From assembly GCF_000412675.1 (NCBI RefSeq), contig NC_021505.1, positions 4,396,501-4,460,500 of the forward strand: a DNA stretch of 64,000 nucleotides, read 5' to 3'. Each line of letters begins with the position of its first letter. The stretch's first letter is position 1. Positions 1 through 10,252 of the stretch are shown here, one piece after another. The notes below the pieces were generated by a model. The model did not search any database. It saw nothing but the letters and a program-made list of their open reading frames with translations, and had not been told where the DNA came from. Origin of the DNA: Pseudomonas putida NBRC 14164 (lineage in GTDB: Bacteria; Pseudomonadota; Gammaproteobacteria; Pseudomonadales; Pseudomonadaceae). The position numbers and the translations under genes were made by a program.

Positions 1-1
1 C

Positions 2-904
2 CAGCTGGGCGCACGTATCGACGCGGTGCCGGTCGAGGACAACCAGCACGTCAACAAAGGTGACCTGCTGGTACGCCTGGAAGCGGCAGACTTTGACCTG
101 GCGGTTGACCGCGCCCGCGCCACCCTGGCCACCCGTGAAGCGGAATACGCACAGGCACAAAGTCGCCTGACCCAGCAAGGTAGCCTGATCGCCGCCGGGC
201 AGGCTCAGGTGGCTGCCAACCAGGCCACGTTCGACCGTTCTCGGGTGGACCTGAGCCGTGCCGAAAAGCTGCGCAAGCCAGGTTTCATATCCGAGGAACG
301 GGTCACAACCCTGTCGGCAGACAGCCATGTTGCCGGCTCTCAGGTCGACAAGGCCCGCGCCGACCTGCAAAGCCAGCGCCAGCAGGTGAATGCACTGAAC
401 GCCGACCTCAAACGCCTCGATGCACAAATCGCCAACGCACGCGCCGACCTGGCCCAGGCCGAGCTGAACCTGACCCGTTGCGAAATCCGCGCGCCGATCA
501 GCGGCACCATCGGCCAGCGCAATGCGCGCAATGGCCAGGTGGTGCAGGCCGGCGCCTACCTGCTGTCGATCGTGCCCGACGAAGACATCTGGGTGCAGGC
601 CAACTTCAAGGAAACCCAGATCGGCCACATGCAGCCCGGCCAGCGCGCCGAGCTGCTGTTCGACAGCTACCCGGACACCCCCATCGAAGGCCGGGTAAAC
701 AGTGTGTTCGCGGCCTCGGGGGCGCAGTTCAGCCTGCTGCCACCCGATAACGCCACCGGCAACTTCACCAAGGTGGTGCAGCGCATCCCGGTCAAGCTCA
801 CCTTCAGCGCCGACAACCCGCTGCATGGGCGCATCCGCCCCGGCATGTCGGTGACCGCCACCATAGACCTGCGCAGCGAGAGCGAAGGCCACGATGGCCG
901 GTGA
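2..904 (+). CDS. HlyD/EmrA-family membrane fusion protein, 5' end missing
   Basis: Periplasmic adaptor of a drug efflux pump, linking an inner-membrane MFS pump to an outer-membrane channel. The open frame runs in from the window edge, so the N-terminal membrane anchor is not visible. What remains starts in the first half of the biotin/lipoyl-like domain (VxVxDNQxVxKGDLLVRL), continues through a long alpha-helical coiled coil rich in Q, A and R, and returns to the second lipoyl half (RAPISGTIGQRNARNGQVV), followed by a beta-barrel domain with the family motif DEDIWVQANFKETQI. The stop codon overlaps the start of the next gene by 11 bases, so the two are co-translated. A GTG at 26 is internal, not the true start. 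The substrate is not known. Confidence 0.88.
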   Translation, partial: QLGARIDAVPVEDNQHVNKGDLLVRLEAADFDLAVDRARATLATREAEYAQAQSRLTQQGSLIAAGQAQVAANQATFDRSRVDLSRAEKLRKPGFISEERVTTLSADSHVAGSQVDKARADLQSQRQQVNALNADLKRLDAQIANARADLAQAELNLTRCEIRAPISGTIGQRNARNGQVVQAGAYLLSIVPDEDIWVQANFKETQIGHMQPGQRAELLFDSYPDTPIEGRVNSVFAASGAQFSLLPPDNATGNFTKVVQRIPVKLTFSADNPLHGRIRPGMSVTATIDLRSESEGHDGR

Positions 905-2444
905 CCAACTGCTCAGGCCCAGCGACGAGCCTACCCGGCGCGACTGGATCGCGGTGATGAGTGTGATGCTCGGCGCGTTCATGGCGGTGCTGGACATCCA
1001 GATCACCAACTCGTCACTGAAGGACATTCAGGGTGCCCTGTCGGCAACCCTGGAAGAAGGCTCGTGGATTTCCACCTCGTACCTGGTGGCGGAAATCATC
1101 ATGATTCCGCTGACCGCCTGGCTGGTGCAACTGCTGTCTGCCCGACGCCTGGCCGTGTGGGTTTCCGGGGGCTTTCTGTTGTCGTCACTGCTGTGCTCGA
1201 TGGCCTGGAACCTGGAGAGCATGATCCTGTTCCGCGCCCTGCAAGGCTTTACCGGCGGCGCGCTGATCCCACTGGCGTTTACCCTCACGCTGATCAAGCT
1301 GCCCGAACACCACCGCGCCAAAGGCATGGCGATGTTCGCCATGACCGCCACGTTTGCCCCCTCCATCGGCCCCACCCTGGGCGGCTGGCTGACCGAGAAC
1401 TGGGGCTGGGAGTACATTTTCTACATCAACATCCCGCCGGGCCTGGTGATGATTGCCGGCCTGCTGTACGGGCTGGAGAAGAAAGACGCGCACTGGGAAC
1501 TGCTGAAAAGCACCGATTACGCAGGCATCGTCACCCTGGGCCTGGGTTTGGGCTGCCTGCAGGTGTTTCTTGAAGAGGGGCACCGCAAGGACTGGCTGGA
1601 GTCGCACCTGATCGTCGGCCTGGGCAGCGTCGCCTTGGTCAGCCTGATCACCTTCGTCATCCTGCAGTTCTCCAAGCCACACCCGCTGATCAACCTGCGC
1701 ATCCTCGGTAACCGCAATTTCGGCCTGTCGAGCATCGCCAGCCTGGGCATGGGCGTAGGCCTGTACGGGTCGATCTACCTGCTGCCGCTGTACCTGGCTC
1801 AGGTGCAGGGCTACAACGCCTTGCAGATCGGCGAGGTGATCATGTGGATGGGGGTGCCGCAGCTGTTTCTGATCCCGCTGGTGCCACAGCTGATGAAAGT
1901 GGTGTCGCCCAAGCTGCTGTGCGCCCTGGGGTTCTGCCTGTTCGGCGCCGCGAGTTTCGGCTCGGGGGTGCTCAACCCGGACTTTGCCGGGCCGCAGTTC
2001 AACCATATCCAGATCATCCGCGCCCTTGGCCAGCCGATGATCATGGTGACCATTTCGCTGATCGCCACGGCTTACATCCAGCCGCAGGACGCGGGGTCGG
2101 CATCGAGCCTGTTCAATATCCTGCGTAACCTGGGCGGTGCGATTGGCATCGCCTTGCTGGCCACGCTGCTGGATGCGCGGACCAAGGTGTATTTCGACTA
2201 CCTGCGCGAAGCGGTAGTGCCGAGCAACCCGCAGGTGGCGGAACGGCTGGCGCAACTGGCCGAGCGGCTGGGCAATGACAATGCGGCGCTGGGCAAGTTG
2301 AGCGAGATCACCCACCAGCAGGCCATGATCATGGCGTACAACGACGCGTTCCACTTTGTCGGGATCGGGTTGGCAGTGAGCATGGTGGCAGTGTTGCTCA
2401 CCCGCAAGCTGCCGGAAGGGTTGAAGGCTGGGGAAGCTCACTAG
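894..2444 (+). CDS. MFS drug efflux transporter, DHA2 family (EmrB/QacA type)
   Basis: Proton-driven inner-membrane exporter of 516 residues, the usual size for 14-helix DHA2 pumps. Visible family features are the first helix with MAVLDIQITNSSLKDI (motif D1 region), the helix 4-5 stretch RALQGFTGGALIPLAF, and motif C in helix 5 (APSIGPTLGGWLTENWGW), which marks drug:H+ antiporters. It overlaps the adaptor gene by 11 bases, and together they form an EmrAB-like system that would need an outer-membrane TolC-type partner encoded upstream or elsewhere. The ATG at 894 sits inside the end of the adaptor gene. Substrate unknown; EmrB-like pumps often export hydrophobic acids or uncouplers, but nothing here proves that. 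Confidence 0.93.
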   Translation: MAGDQLLRPSDEPTRRDWIAVMSVMLGAFMAVLDIQITNSSLKDIQGALSATLEEGSWISTSYLVAEIIMIPLTAWLVQLLSARRLAVWVSGGFLLSSLLCSMAWNLESMILFRALQGFTGGALIPLAFTLTLIKLPEHHRAKGMAMFAMTATFAPSIGPTLGGWLTENWGWEYIFYINIPPGLVMIAGLLYGLEKKDAHWELLKSTDYAGIVTLGLGLGCLQVFLEEGHRKDWLESHLIVGLGSVALVSLITFVILQFSKPHPLINLRILGNRNFGLSSIASLGMGVGLYGSIYLLPLYLAQVQGYNALQIGEVIMWMGVPQLFLIPLVPQLMKVVSPKLLCALGFCLFGAASFGSGVLNPDFAGPQFNHIQIIRALGQPMIMVTISLIATAYIQPQDAGSASSLFNILRNLGGAIGIALLATLLDARTKVYFDYLREAVVPSNPQVAERLAQLAERLGNDNAALGKLSEITHQQAMIMAYNDAFHFVGIGLAVSMVAVLLTRKLPEGLKAGEAH

Positions 2445-2452
2445 CTTGTGCT

Positions 2453-2546
2453 GGGCCTATCGCCGGCATGCCAGCTGCCACAGGTACCGGGCAAATTTTG
2501 AATGCAGCGGCACACCTGTGGGAGCTGGCTTGCCGGCGATAGGGCC
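2453..2546. repeat. Inverted pair of REP elements (REPIN)
   Basis: Two diverged P. putida-type REP units face each other: a left unit GGGCCTATCGCCGGCATGCC and a right unit ending GGCTTGCCGGCGATAGGGCC, separated by about 50 bases. The pair lies between the convergent ends of the MFS gene and uvrB, where it could also help terminate transcription. Confidence 0.85.
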
Positions 2547-2566
2547 AGTTCAGCCACCCAAAGGGA

Positions 2567-4582
<2,016 letters not shown>

Positions 4583-4869
4583 GTTTGACCTCGCGGTGTT
4601 GCAGCAACTGTAAATTTAGCCAGTAGTCTATACCCAAATGCGGCTATCCGGGGGCGCTTTCAAGGCCGGGCTGTGAGCGCTTGTTACAGTGGACACGGCA
4701 ATTAGACCAATGGTCGAAAAATATTTGCGCAAATAGCCGGAAAAGCTGTGCCAGAGTGTCGCAGTGACCGGGCGGTATCACTATACTGACTCCCCGTTTG
4801 TGCACCGCTTCAGTGCATTCGGCTGGAGCGTGTACGTCCTATCACTCTCCAATCAGAGCCAAGGTAACA

Positions 4870-6066
4870 ATGAGCCTGTTTTCCGCTGTCGAGCTGGCAC
4901 CCCGCGACCCTATCCTGGGCCTCAACGAAGCATTCAACGCCGACCCACGTACCGACAAGGTCAACCTGGGCGTTGGCGTGTACTGCAATGAGGAAGGCCG
5001 CATTCCGCTGCTGCGCGCCGTGATCGAAGCCGAAACCCAGCGTGCCGCCCAGCACGCCTCGCGCGGCTACCTGCCGATCGACGGCATCGCCACTTACGAC
5101 CAGGCCGTGCAAAAACTGATCTTCGGCGCCGAGTCGCCACTGCTGGCCGCTGGCCGCGTGGTCACCGTGCAGGCCGTTGGCGGCACCGGCGCGCTGAAGA
5201 TCGGCGCCGACTTCCTCAAGCGCCTGTCGCCCAATGCCGTGGTTGCCATCAGTGACCCGAGCTGGGAAAACCACCGCGCACTGTTCGAAACCGCCGGTTT
5301 CCCGGTACAGAACTACCGCTACTACGACGCGCCTAGCAACGACGTCAACCGTGCCGGCATGCTCGAAGACCTGAACAACCTGCCGTCCGGCTCGATCGTC
5401 GTGCTGCATGCCTGCTGCCACAACCCGACTGGCGTCGACCTGGGCCTGGACGACTGGAAAAACGTCCTGGAAGTGGTCAAGGCCAAGGGCCATGTGCCGT
5501 TCCTCGACATGGCCTACCAGGGCTTTGGTGACGGTATCGCCGAAGACGCCTTCGCCGTGCGCCTGTTCGCCGAGTCGGGCCTGGAGTTCTTCGTTTCCAG
5601 CTCGTTCTCCAAGTCGTTCTCGCTGTACGGCGAGCGCGTTGGCGCACTGTCGATCGTCACCGGCAACAAAGACGAAAGCACTCGCGTGCTGTCGCAGGTC
5701 AAGCGCGTAATCCGCACCACCTACTCCAACCCGCCGACCCACGGCGCGACCATCGTCGCTACCGTGCTGAACAGCGACGAACTGCGCCAGATGTGGGAAG
5801 CCGAGCTGGGCGAGATGCGCCAGCGCATCCACGGCATGCGCCAGCAAATGGTCAGCCTGCTGGCTGAATATGGTGCCAAGCGCGACTTCAGCTTCGTTGG
5901 CCGCCAGGCGGGCATGTTCTCCTACTCGGGCCTTACCGTTGAACAAGTGGCGCGCCTGAAGAACGATTTTGGCATCTACGCGCTGGACACCGGCCGCATC
6001 GCGGTTGCCGCGCTGAACCAGAGCAACATCCACGTGGTGACCAAGGCCATCGTCGAAGTGCTGTAA
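4870..6066 (+). CDS. tyrB: Aromatic/aspartate aminotransferase, class I PLP enzyme
   Basis: PLP-dependent transaminase of 398 residues, acting on tyrosine, phenylalanine and aspartate with 2-oxoglutarate. Family signatures include PRTDKVNLGVGVY near the start, CHNPTGVDL for cofactor binding, the DMAYQGFGDG loop and the Schiff-base lysine K248 in SSSFSKSFSLYGERVG. The frame is open from 4798, but the start at 4870 is preferred because AAGG lies just upstream and the protein then begins MSLFSAVEL, as in the family. A TATACT at 4782-4787 could be its -10 box, with a weak -35. Divergent from uvrB, as in P. aeruginosa. Distinguishing TyrB from AspC by eye is uncertain. Confidence 0.92.
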   Translation: MSLFSAVELAPRDPILGLNEAFNADPRTDKVNLGVGVYCNEEGRIPLLRAVIEAETQRAAQHASRGYLPIDGIATYDQAVQKLIFGAESPLLAAGRVVTVQAVGGTGALKIGADFLKRLSPNAVVAISDPSWENHRALFETAGFPVQNYRYYDAPSNDVNRAGMLEDLNNLPSGSIVVLHACCHNPTGVDLGLDDWKNVLEVVKAKGHVPFLDMAYQGFGDGIAEDAFAVRLFAESGLEFFVSSSFSKSFSLYGERVGALSIVTGNKDESTRVLSQVKRVIRTTYSNPPTHGATIVATVLNSDELRQMWEAELGEMRQRIHGMRQQMVSLLAEYGAKRDFSFVGRQAGMFSYSGLTVEQVARLKNDFGIYALDTGRIAVAALNQSNIHVVTKAIVEVL

Positions 6067-6129
6067 CTTATTGATTTGCCTGGGAGAGGCTTGACATCTC
6101 CCGGGCAATCAGTAACATATGGCGCAGAT

Positions 6130-6205
6130 TCCGCGATAGCTCAGTCGGTAGAGCAAATGACTGTTAATCATTGGGTCCCTGGTTCGAGTCCAGGTCGCGG
6201 AGCCA
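6130..6205 (+). tRNA. tRNA-Asn (GTT)
   Basis: A 76-base tRNA with encoded CCA. The acceptor stem TCCGCGA pairs with TCGCGGA, the anticodon GTT is at 6163-6165, and the T-arm shows GGTTCGAGTCC. It stands alone, followed by a terminator. No integrase or duplicated 3' end lies next to it, so it is not visibly used as an island attachment site here. Confidence 0.98.
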
Positions 6206-6212
6206 AACATTG

Positions 6213-6249
6213 AAAAGCCCCCGGGTGCGCAAGCAACCGGGGGCTTTTT
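6213..6249 (+). terminator. Rho-independent terminator after tRNA-Asn
   Basis: A GC-rich stem (AAAGCCCCCGG pairing with CCGGGGGCTTT) followed by T residues, 8 bases after the tRNA. The A-rich left flank means it can also stop the cupin gene's transcript from the other side. Confidence 0.9.
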
Positions 6250-6263
6250 GCATTGCATCGGAT

Positions 6264-6665
6264 TTACTGACCCAGCGGCTCGGTCACTGGCTTGCCCTCG
6301 TCCACCAGGCTCCAGACCAGCAGCTTGGCGGGCTGGGTCTTGCTGGCATTGCGTGACACGCTGTGCACGGTGCCTGGCGCCTCGTACCAGTACTCACCGG
6401 CCTTGTAGGTCTTTTCCGGATCGTTGTTGAGCTTCGACACCACTGCCCCCTCCAGAACGTAGGCCATCACTGCGCCGGGGTGCTGATGCGCGGGCGATGC
6501 CTCGCCAGGGGCGTAGCTCACCGTAAGCATGACAGCCGTTTTGCCCGGGGCGTTCGAGGGTTGTTGCTGCTGCAGGACTTTGACCTGGTCGGCTACGTCG
6601 CCGTGGGCCCAGGCGGGGGCTTGGGCGGCGAGCAGGGCAAAAAGGACGATGGCCAAGGGTTTCAT
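6264..6665 (-). CDS. Exported small cupin-domain protein
   Basis: A 133-residue protein with a signal peptide (MKPLAIVLFALLAAQAPAWA, cleaved after AWA), so it is exported to the periplasm. The rest is one cupin barrel: APGEASPAHQHPGAVMAYVLEG is cupin motif 1 with its metal-binding histidines, and YEAPGTVHSVSRN is motif 2 with the last histidine. Such proteins may bind a metal and act on a small molecule, but the activity cannot be read from the sequence. It is a single gene with a terminator shared with the tRNA on one side and a REP pair on the other. Confidence 0.85.
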   Translation of the reverse strand: MKPLAIVLFALLAAQAPAWAHGDVADQVKVLQQQQPSNAPGKTAVMLTVSYAPGEASPAHQHPGAVMAYVLEGAVVSKLNNDPEKTYKAGEYWYEAPGTVHSVSRNASKTQPAKLLVWSLVDEGKPVTEPLGQ

Positions 6666-6760
6666 GGCGGGCTTCTCCTGGATGGCTAATGCCAGCAGGT
6701 TAGGCCTTCGTTGGCTGAAGACAAATGGCCAATTCGAGGTAAAAGCAGGGGGCCGATCTT

Positions 6761-6862
6761 ACCTGTGCCGCCCTCTTCGCGGGCACGCCCGCTCCCACAA
6801 GCTCATTCGCCACAGGTGCTGTACCTGGGGAGCGGGCATGCCCGCGAAGAGGCCGGTACAGG
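6761..6862. repeat. Inverted pair of REP elements (REPIN)
   Basis: Two near-identical REP units face each other (CCCTCTTCGCGGGCACGCCC and its reverse complement GGGCATGCCCGCGAAGAGG), spaced by about 35 bases. They sit between the cupin gene's start and the end of the DUF1285 gene. Confidence 0.92.
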
Positions 6863-6873
6863 CAACCAAGAGC

Positions 6874-7434
6874 TCAGCTGCTACGCCCAATCGGGTAGAA
6901 CACGCCCTGGCTCCAGACCCCCAGCCATTCTTCGCCGTCGATTTCACGCGCCACCGCCAGCTCTACCAACTGATAGAAAACATTGCGGTGAATCAGCGCC
7001 TCAAGGTTGCTGCGCATCAGCACATAGGGCGATGGCTCCTGCGTCACCGGGTCGATCACTACCCGCAGGGGATTATCCGGCCCGGCGTCAACCTGGTCCT
7101 CGACATTGCTGGTGAAGCGTAGCACCTGCTGCTCCCCCTCCCCCAGCACCTCCAGCGCCACGGCCACGAATGGGGCATCGTCGACGCGGATGCCAACCTT
7201 TTCTACCGGGGTAATCAGGAAGTAGTCATCGCCATCGCGGCGAATGATCGTGGAAAACAACCGCACCATCGGTTTGCGCCCGATCGGCGTGCCCAGGTAA
7301 TACCAGGTGCCATCACGGGCAATGCGCATGTCGATGTCACCGCAAAAATCCGGGTTCCACAGATGCACCGGCGGCAGGCCCTTGGCCTTGGGGATCTGTG
7401 CCAGAAGATCATTGGCCTTGCCGGAGTCACTCAT
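6874..7434 (-). CDS. DUF1285 domain protein
   Basis: A 186-residue soluble protein matching the DUF1285 family, which is common in Pseudomonas and other proteobacteria and has no settled function. Recognisable stretches are WNPDFCGDIDMRIARDGTWYYLGTPIGR near the start and DDYFLITPVEKVGIRVDDAPF in the middle. The ATG at 7434 is preferred to the GTG three bases earlier. It lies 10 bases after the DUF4823 lipoprotein gene and is surely co-transcribed with it. There is no signal peptide or membrane segment, so it is probably cytoplasmic. Confidence 0.85.
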   Translation of the reverse strand: MSDSGKANDLLAQIPKAKGLPPVHLWNPDFCGDIDMRIARDGTWYYLGTPIGRKPMVRLFSTIIRRDGDDYFLITPVEKVGIRVDDAPFVAVALEVLGEGEQQVLRFTSNVEDQVDAGPDNPLRVVIDPVTQEPSPYVLMRSNLEALIHRNVFYQLVELAVAREIDGEEWLGVWSQGVFYPIGRSS

Positions 7435-7444
7435 CACGCCTGCC

Positions 7445-8050
7445 TCATTCGCTCATACCCAGAAGGCTACGAGCGTACTCGCGCATCGGCGCACCAAGCA
7501 AATCCTCCGGGGTGTTGTCGTGGAACGTCAACAAACCGCCACGGCTCTTGATGCGTGCGGTGTCGATCAGGTAGCGGGTATTGGTTTCGATCAACATCAT
7601 CTGCACCACGCCAGTGTCCCACCCCAGCCGGTCGACGGCCTGTTCGTCATACCACTCATCGCCATTGCCGATGCGGTCGTCGGTACGGGCGAAGCGGGTG
7701 TACAGGACGTAGTCGGCACCCACCGAGCGTGCCTGGGCAATGGCGTCTTCCAGGCCCAATGGGCCTTGGGCGCGGCGCACCAACGGGAAATACTCGACAA
7801 AGCTCTTGAACGCCTCGTCAGCCACCGCGTTCTGCCGTGGCACCGGCCCCTTGCCCGGCGGCACGAATGCGCCCTGGCCGATGAAAATGAACGAATCGGG
7901 CTGCAGGCGGATCGACAGGGTACGCCGGGTATCGCTGTGGTCCAGCAGACCGGCATCGCTCATGTGATAGCGGACGCCTTCGCCCATATCGCTGACATTC
8001 ATGCAGCCGCCCAGCGCCATCAGCGCCAGCAGCAAGACCAGGCTACGCAT
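7445..8050 (-). CDS. DUF4823 family lipoprotein
   Basis: A 201-residue protein starting with a lipoprotein signal: MRSLVLLLALMALGGC, where the lipobox LGGC gives a lipid-modified cysteine at residue 16. The following residue is M, so sorting to the outer membrane is expected by the +2 rule. The remainder resembles the DUF4823 family of Pseudomonas envelope proteins of unknown function. A strong ribosome site (GGAGG) precedes the ATG. It is the first gene of a pair with the DUF1285 gene. Confidence 0.85.
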   Translation of the reverse strand: MRSLVLLLALMALGGCMNVSDMGEGVRYHMSDAGLLDHSDTRRTLSIRLQPDSFIFIGQGAFVPPGKGPVPRQNAVADEAFKSFVEYFPLVRRAQGPLGLEDAIAQARSVGADYVLYTRFARTDDRIGNGDEWYDEQAVDRLGWDTGVVQMMLIETNTRYLIDTARIKSRGGLLTFHDNTPEDLLGAPMREYARSLLGMSE

Positions 8051-8116
8051 CTTTCCTCCAGTGGCCGGCGACGAAAAACCGGCGAATAGCCGGCGGATGC
8101 AGCTTTTGCGCCAGCT

Positions 8117-9085
8117 TCAGCCGCCAATCACCTTCATCACCATCACATCACCGGAAAACGCCAGGTCCTGCTTGTCTGCCAGCGCCTTGACCAACAGGCG
8201 CTGCAGGGCCGGCAGGGCCTGATGACGCGGCTTTTCCAGCAGGTCACCGACGAAGTGGCGATTGCTCGAAGACAGGCAGCCATGCAACCAGCCCGTGGAG
8301 GACAGGCGCAAGCGCGAGCAGGTACGGCAAAACGGCACGCTCTCGTTGGCGATGATGCCGAAGTGGCCAATGCCCGGGATTTCATAGCGCAGGGCTGTAG
8401 CGTCCAGCGGCGCATCGACCTGGACATAGGCATACTTGCCGCCGATCAGCGCCAGCAACTGGTCGAGCCCGACGAACTGCTGCACAAAGGCATTGTGCTC
8501 ACGGGCCAGGTGGCCCATGCGCATGAGTTCTATGAAGCGCAACTCGAAGCCGCGCTCCAGGCAGTAATCCAGCAGCGGCAATACCTGGTCGAGGTTGTGC
8601 CCGCGCATTGGCACCATGTTCACCTTGATTCGCATGCCCAGCGCAGTGGCCTGCTCCATACCCGCCAGCACACTGGCCAGGTCGCCGCCCCGGGCAATGC
8701 GGCGGAAGGCCTGGGGGTCGAGAGTGTCGAGGGAAACATTCAGGCGTCGGATACCCGCCGCTTGCAGCTGGGGCAGTTTGCGCGCCAACAGCTGGCCATT
8801 GGTGGTCAGCGAGATATCGTCGAGGTCGAGCTTGGCCACTGCGGCCAGAAAGGCATCCAGGCGCGGGCTCACCAGCGGCTCACCCCCTGTGATGCGCAGG
8901 CGCTCGATACCAGCCGCTTCGATCAGGTAAGCCACGCCGCGGGCCAGGGCATCTGCCGAGAGTTCGTCTTGCGCCGCCACCAGGCGTTTGCCGTCGGGCA
9001 CGCAGTAGGTGCAGGCATAATTGCAAGCAGCCGTCAGGCTGACACGCAGGTTGCGAAAGCGCCTGCCTTGACGATCGACAATCAT
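8117..9085 (-). CDS. moaA: GTP 3',8-cyclase, radical SAM enzyme of molybdenum cofactor synthesis
   Basis: First step of molybdopterin synthesis: converts GTP to 3',8-cyclo-GTP, later made into cyclic pyranopterin by MoaC. The radical SAM cluster motif CxxxCxxC is at C21, C25 and C28 (CNYACTYC). The second cluster is bound by a C-terminal CxxC followed 13 residues later by a third cysteine (CRTCSRLRLSSTGWLHGC), which binds the substrate GTP. The protein ends in the conserved Gly-Gly tail. The start at 9085 is chosen over 9100 because GGAG lies 6 bases upstream of it, giving 322 residues. It stands alone, away from other moa genes, so it may be one of two copies in the genome. Confidence 0.93.
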   Translation of the reverse strand: MIVDRQGRRFRNLRVSLTAACNYACTYCVPDGKRLVAAQDELSADALARGVAYLIEAAGIERLRITGGEPLVSPRLDAFLAAVAKLDLDDISLTTNGQLLARKLPQLQAAGIRRLNVSLDTLDPQAFRRIARGGDLASVLAGMEQATALGMRIKVNMVPMRGHNLDQVLPLLDYCLERGFELRFIELMRMGHLAREHNAFVQQFVGLDQLLALIGGKYAYVQVDAPLDATALRYEIPGIGHFGIIANESVPFCRTCSRLRLSSTGWLHGCLSSSNRHFVGDLLEKPRHQALPALQRLLVKALADKQDLAFSGDVMVMKVIGG

Positions 9086-9192
9086 GAATGACTCCGGCAT
9101 GGATGATAAGGGGCAGGCGAAACCTGACTCATAAATCAGGTTTTTGCAAGCCCCCGCACCCTGCCGGTTCCAGCGTCAAGTGACGGAACGCT

Positions 9193-9828
9193 TCAGTTCG
9201 TCGGTTCCGGATCGCGTTTGCGTTTGTTGCCCATGCGCACACCGATGTCCATCAGGAACTGGAAGAAACCTTCCTGATCCTCAAGCACATTGCTCCAGAA
9301 TGGCGAGTGGTACAGCGCAACGGCGCCGTGCACCAGCGCCCAGGCGGCGCAGTAATGGAAATACGGGGGTACGTCTTCGAGCTTGCCTTCGCTGATGCGG
9401 CCCTTGATCAGCTGAGTCAGGCGATCGAAATTGGAGGCACGGATACTGTGCAGTTGCTCGACCATTTCCGGCACCTGGTTGCCCTTGACCACCTTCTCTT
9501 CCAGGCGATCGAACAACCGGTAACGTTGCGGGTCGCGCATGCGGAACTCGAAGTAGGCGCGTGACAGGGCTTCCTTGTCACGGTCGACGTCGGCCGAGTG
9601 CAACAGTTCGTTCAGGTCGCGCTCATAGTCGAGCATCAGGCGCAGGTAGATTTCCGCCTTTGACTTGAAATGCTTGTAGATCGTGCCTTTGCCGATACCC
9701 ACGGCGTCGGCGATCATTTCGACAGTGACGCTGTCCTCACCCTGTTCGAGAAACAGCTTGAGCGCGGTGTCGAGGATTTCCTGTTCGCGACGGCGAAACT
9801 CACGGACCTTACGAGGTTCTTTCTGCAT
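9193..9828 (-). CDS. TetR-family transcriptional regulator
   Basis: A 211-residue repressor-type protein. The N-terminal helix-turn-helix is clear: FRRREQEILDTALKLFLEQG then VTVEMIADAVGIGKGTIYKHFKSKAEIYL (residues about 12-60). The C-terminal ligand-binding part (FHYCAAWALVHGAVALYHSPFW) is not diagnostic. The frame is open to 9966, but the ATG at 9828 gives a typical TetR N-terminus; I see no strong ribosome site there, so the start is likely rather than certain. Ligand and targets are unknown; the gene sits alone upstream of the RgsA region. Confidence 0.88.
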   Translation of the reverse strand: MQKEPRKVREFRRREQEILDTALKLFLEQGEDSVTVEMIADAVGIGKGTIYKHFKSKAEIYLRLMLDYERDLNELLHSADVDRDKEALSRAYFEFRMRDPQRYRLFDRLEEKVVKGNQVPEMVEQLHSIRASNFDRLTQLIKGRISEGKLEDVPPYFHYCAAWALVHGAVALYHSPFWSNVLEDQEGFFQFLMDIGVRMGNKRKRDPEPTN

Positions 9829-10015
9829 GGGAAGGACTGGATGACAATCGAAGCGGTTTATTATGCCTAACTTGCAAGAAATTGCACGGATCATCCACGC
9901 ATGTCTGTGTTTCACCATGCTTACTGCCATGCGCTGTGGAAGGATTGAAACCTCGGCGTATTCCAAATTTGTTTAAAAAACGACCAATATACGCTGGCAC
10001 TGCGCCAAACCTGAC

Positions 10016-10023
10016 CAATACTT
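10016..10023 (+). promoter_or_regulatory. Probable -10 element (RpoS-like) for the small RNA
   Basis: CAATACTT at 10016-10023 resembles the extended RpoS -10 (CTAYACTT), with no good -35 hexamer upstream. Initiation 6-8 bases downstream would start the small RNA near 10030. This fits what is known of RgsA, an RpoS-dependent RNA. Confidence 0.5.
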
Positions 10024-10028
10024 GAAGT

Positions 10029-10148
10029 GTTGGCGCGGCGCATCCCCCCCAAGTGGCGCGCCGATAAAGGTGCTCAGGGACCGCGTACCTTTGTTTTACT
10101 CCTAATGGTCTTAACCCGGATTCCCCCCCCAGAACCCGGGTTTTTTTT
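10029..10148 (+). ncRNA. rgsA: Probable small RNA RgsA (P16)
   Basis: About 120 bases with a complete small-RNA layout: a 5' hairpin (GGCGCG... pairing with CGCGCC, C-rich loop), a single-stranded middle part, and a terminator hairpin AACCCGG (10113-10119)/CCGGGTT (10136-10142) with a run of 8 T. In P. aeruginosa the RpoS-dependent RNA RgsA lies beside tatD downstream of a TetR gene, the same place as here. Identity rests on position, structure and remembered similarity of the middle region, not on a search. RgsA is linked to the stress response and to negative control of rpoS. Confidence 0.7.
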
Positions 10149-10215
10149 GCTTGCGCGACGGGCCGCACAGCGACCCGCACTCCCCGCTCGATGTTTGTGC
10201 TGTACCGTGCCTGTG

Positions 10216-10251
10216 ATCTTGATCTTGATCTTGATCTTGCTTTTGATCTTC
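10216..10251. repeat. Hexanucleotide tandem repeat (GATCTT)n
   Basis: Four perfect GATCTT units, one variant (GCTTTT) and one more GATCTT, directly adjoining the left arm of the large palindrome. Confidence 0.95.
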
Positions 10252-10252
10252 G

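Noticed and set aside
1185..2441. A 418-codon open frame antisense to the MFS gene
   Set aside because: Composition is His/Gln-rich antisense of a membrane protein, no ribosome site, and the MFS frame on the other strand is unmistakable.
4583..4869. LexA box for SOS control of uvrB
   Set aside because: No CTGT-N8-ACAG-like site was found in the uvrB-tyrB intergenic region.
6130..6264. tRNA-Asn as a genomic-island attachment site
   Set aside because: No integrase and no repeated tRNA 3' end nearby; ordinary genes follow.
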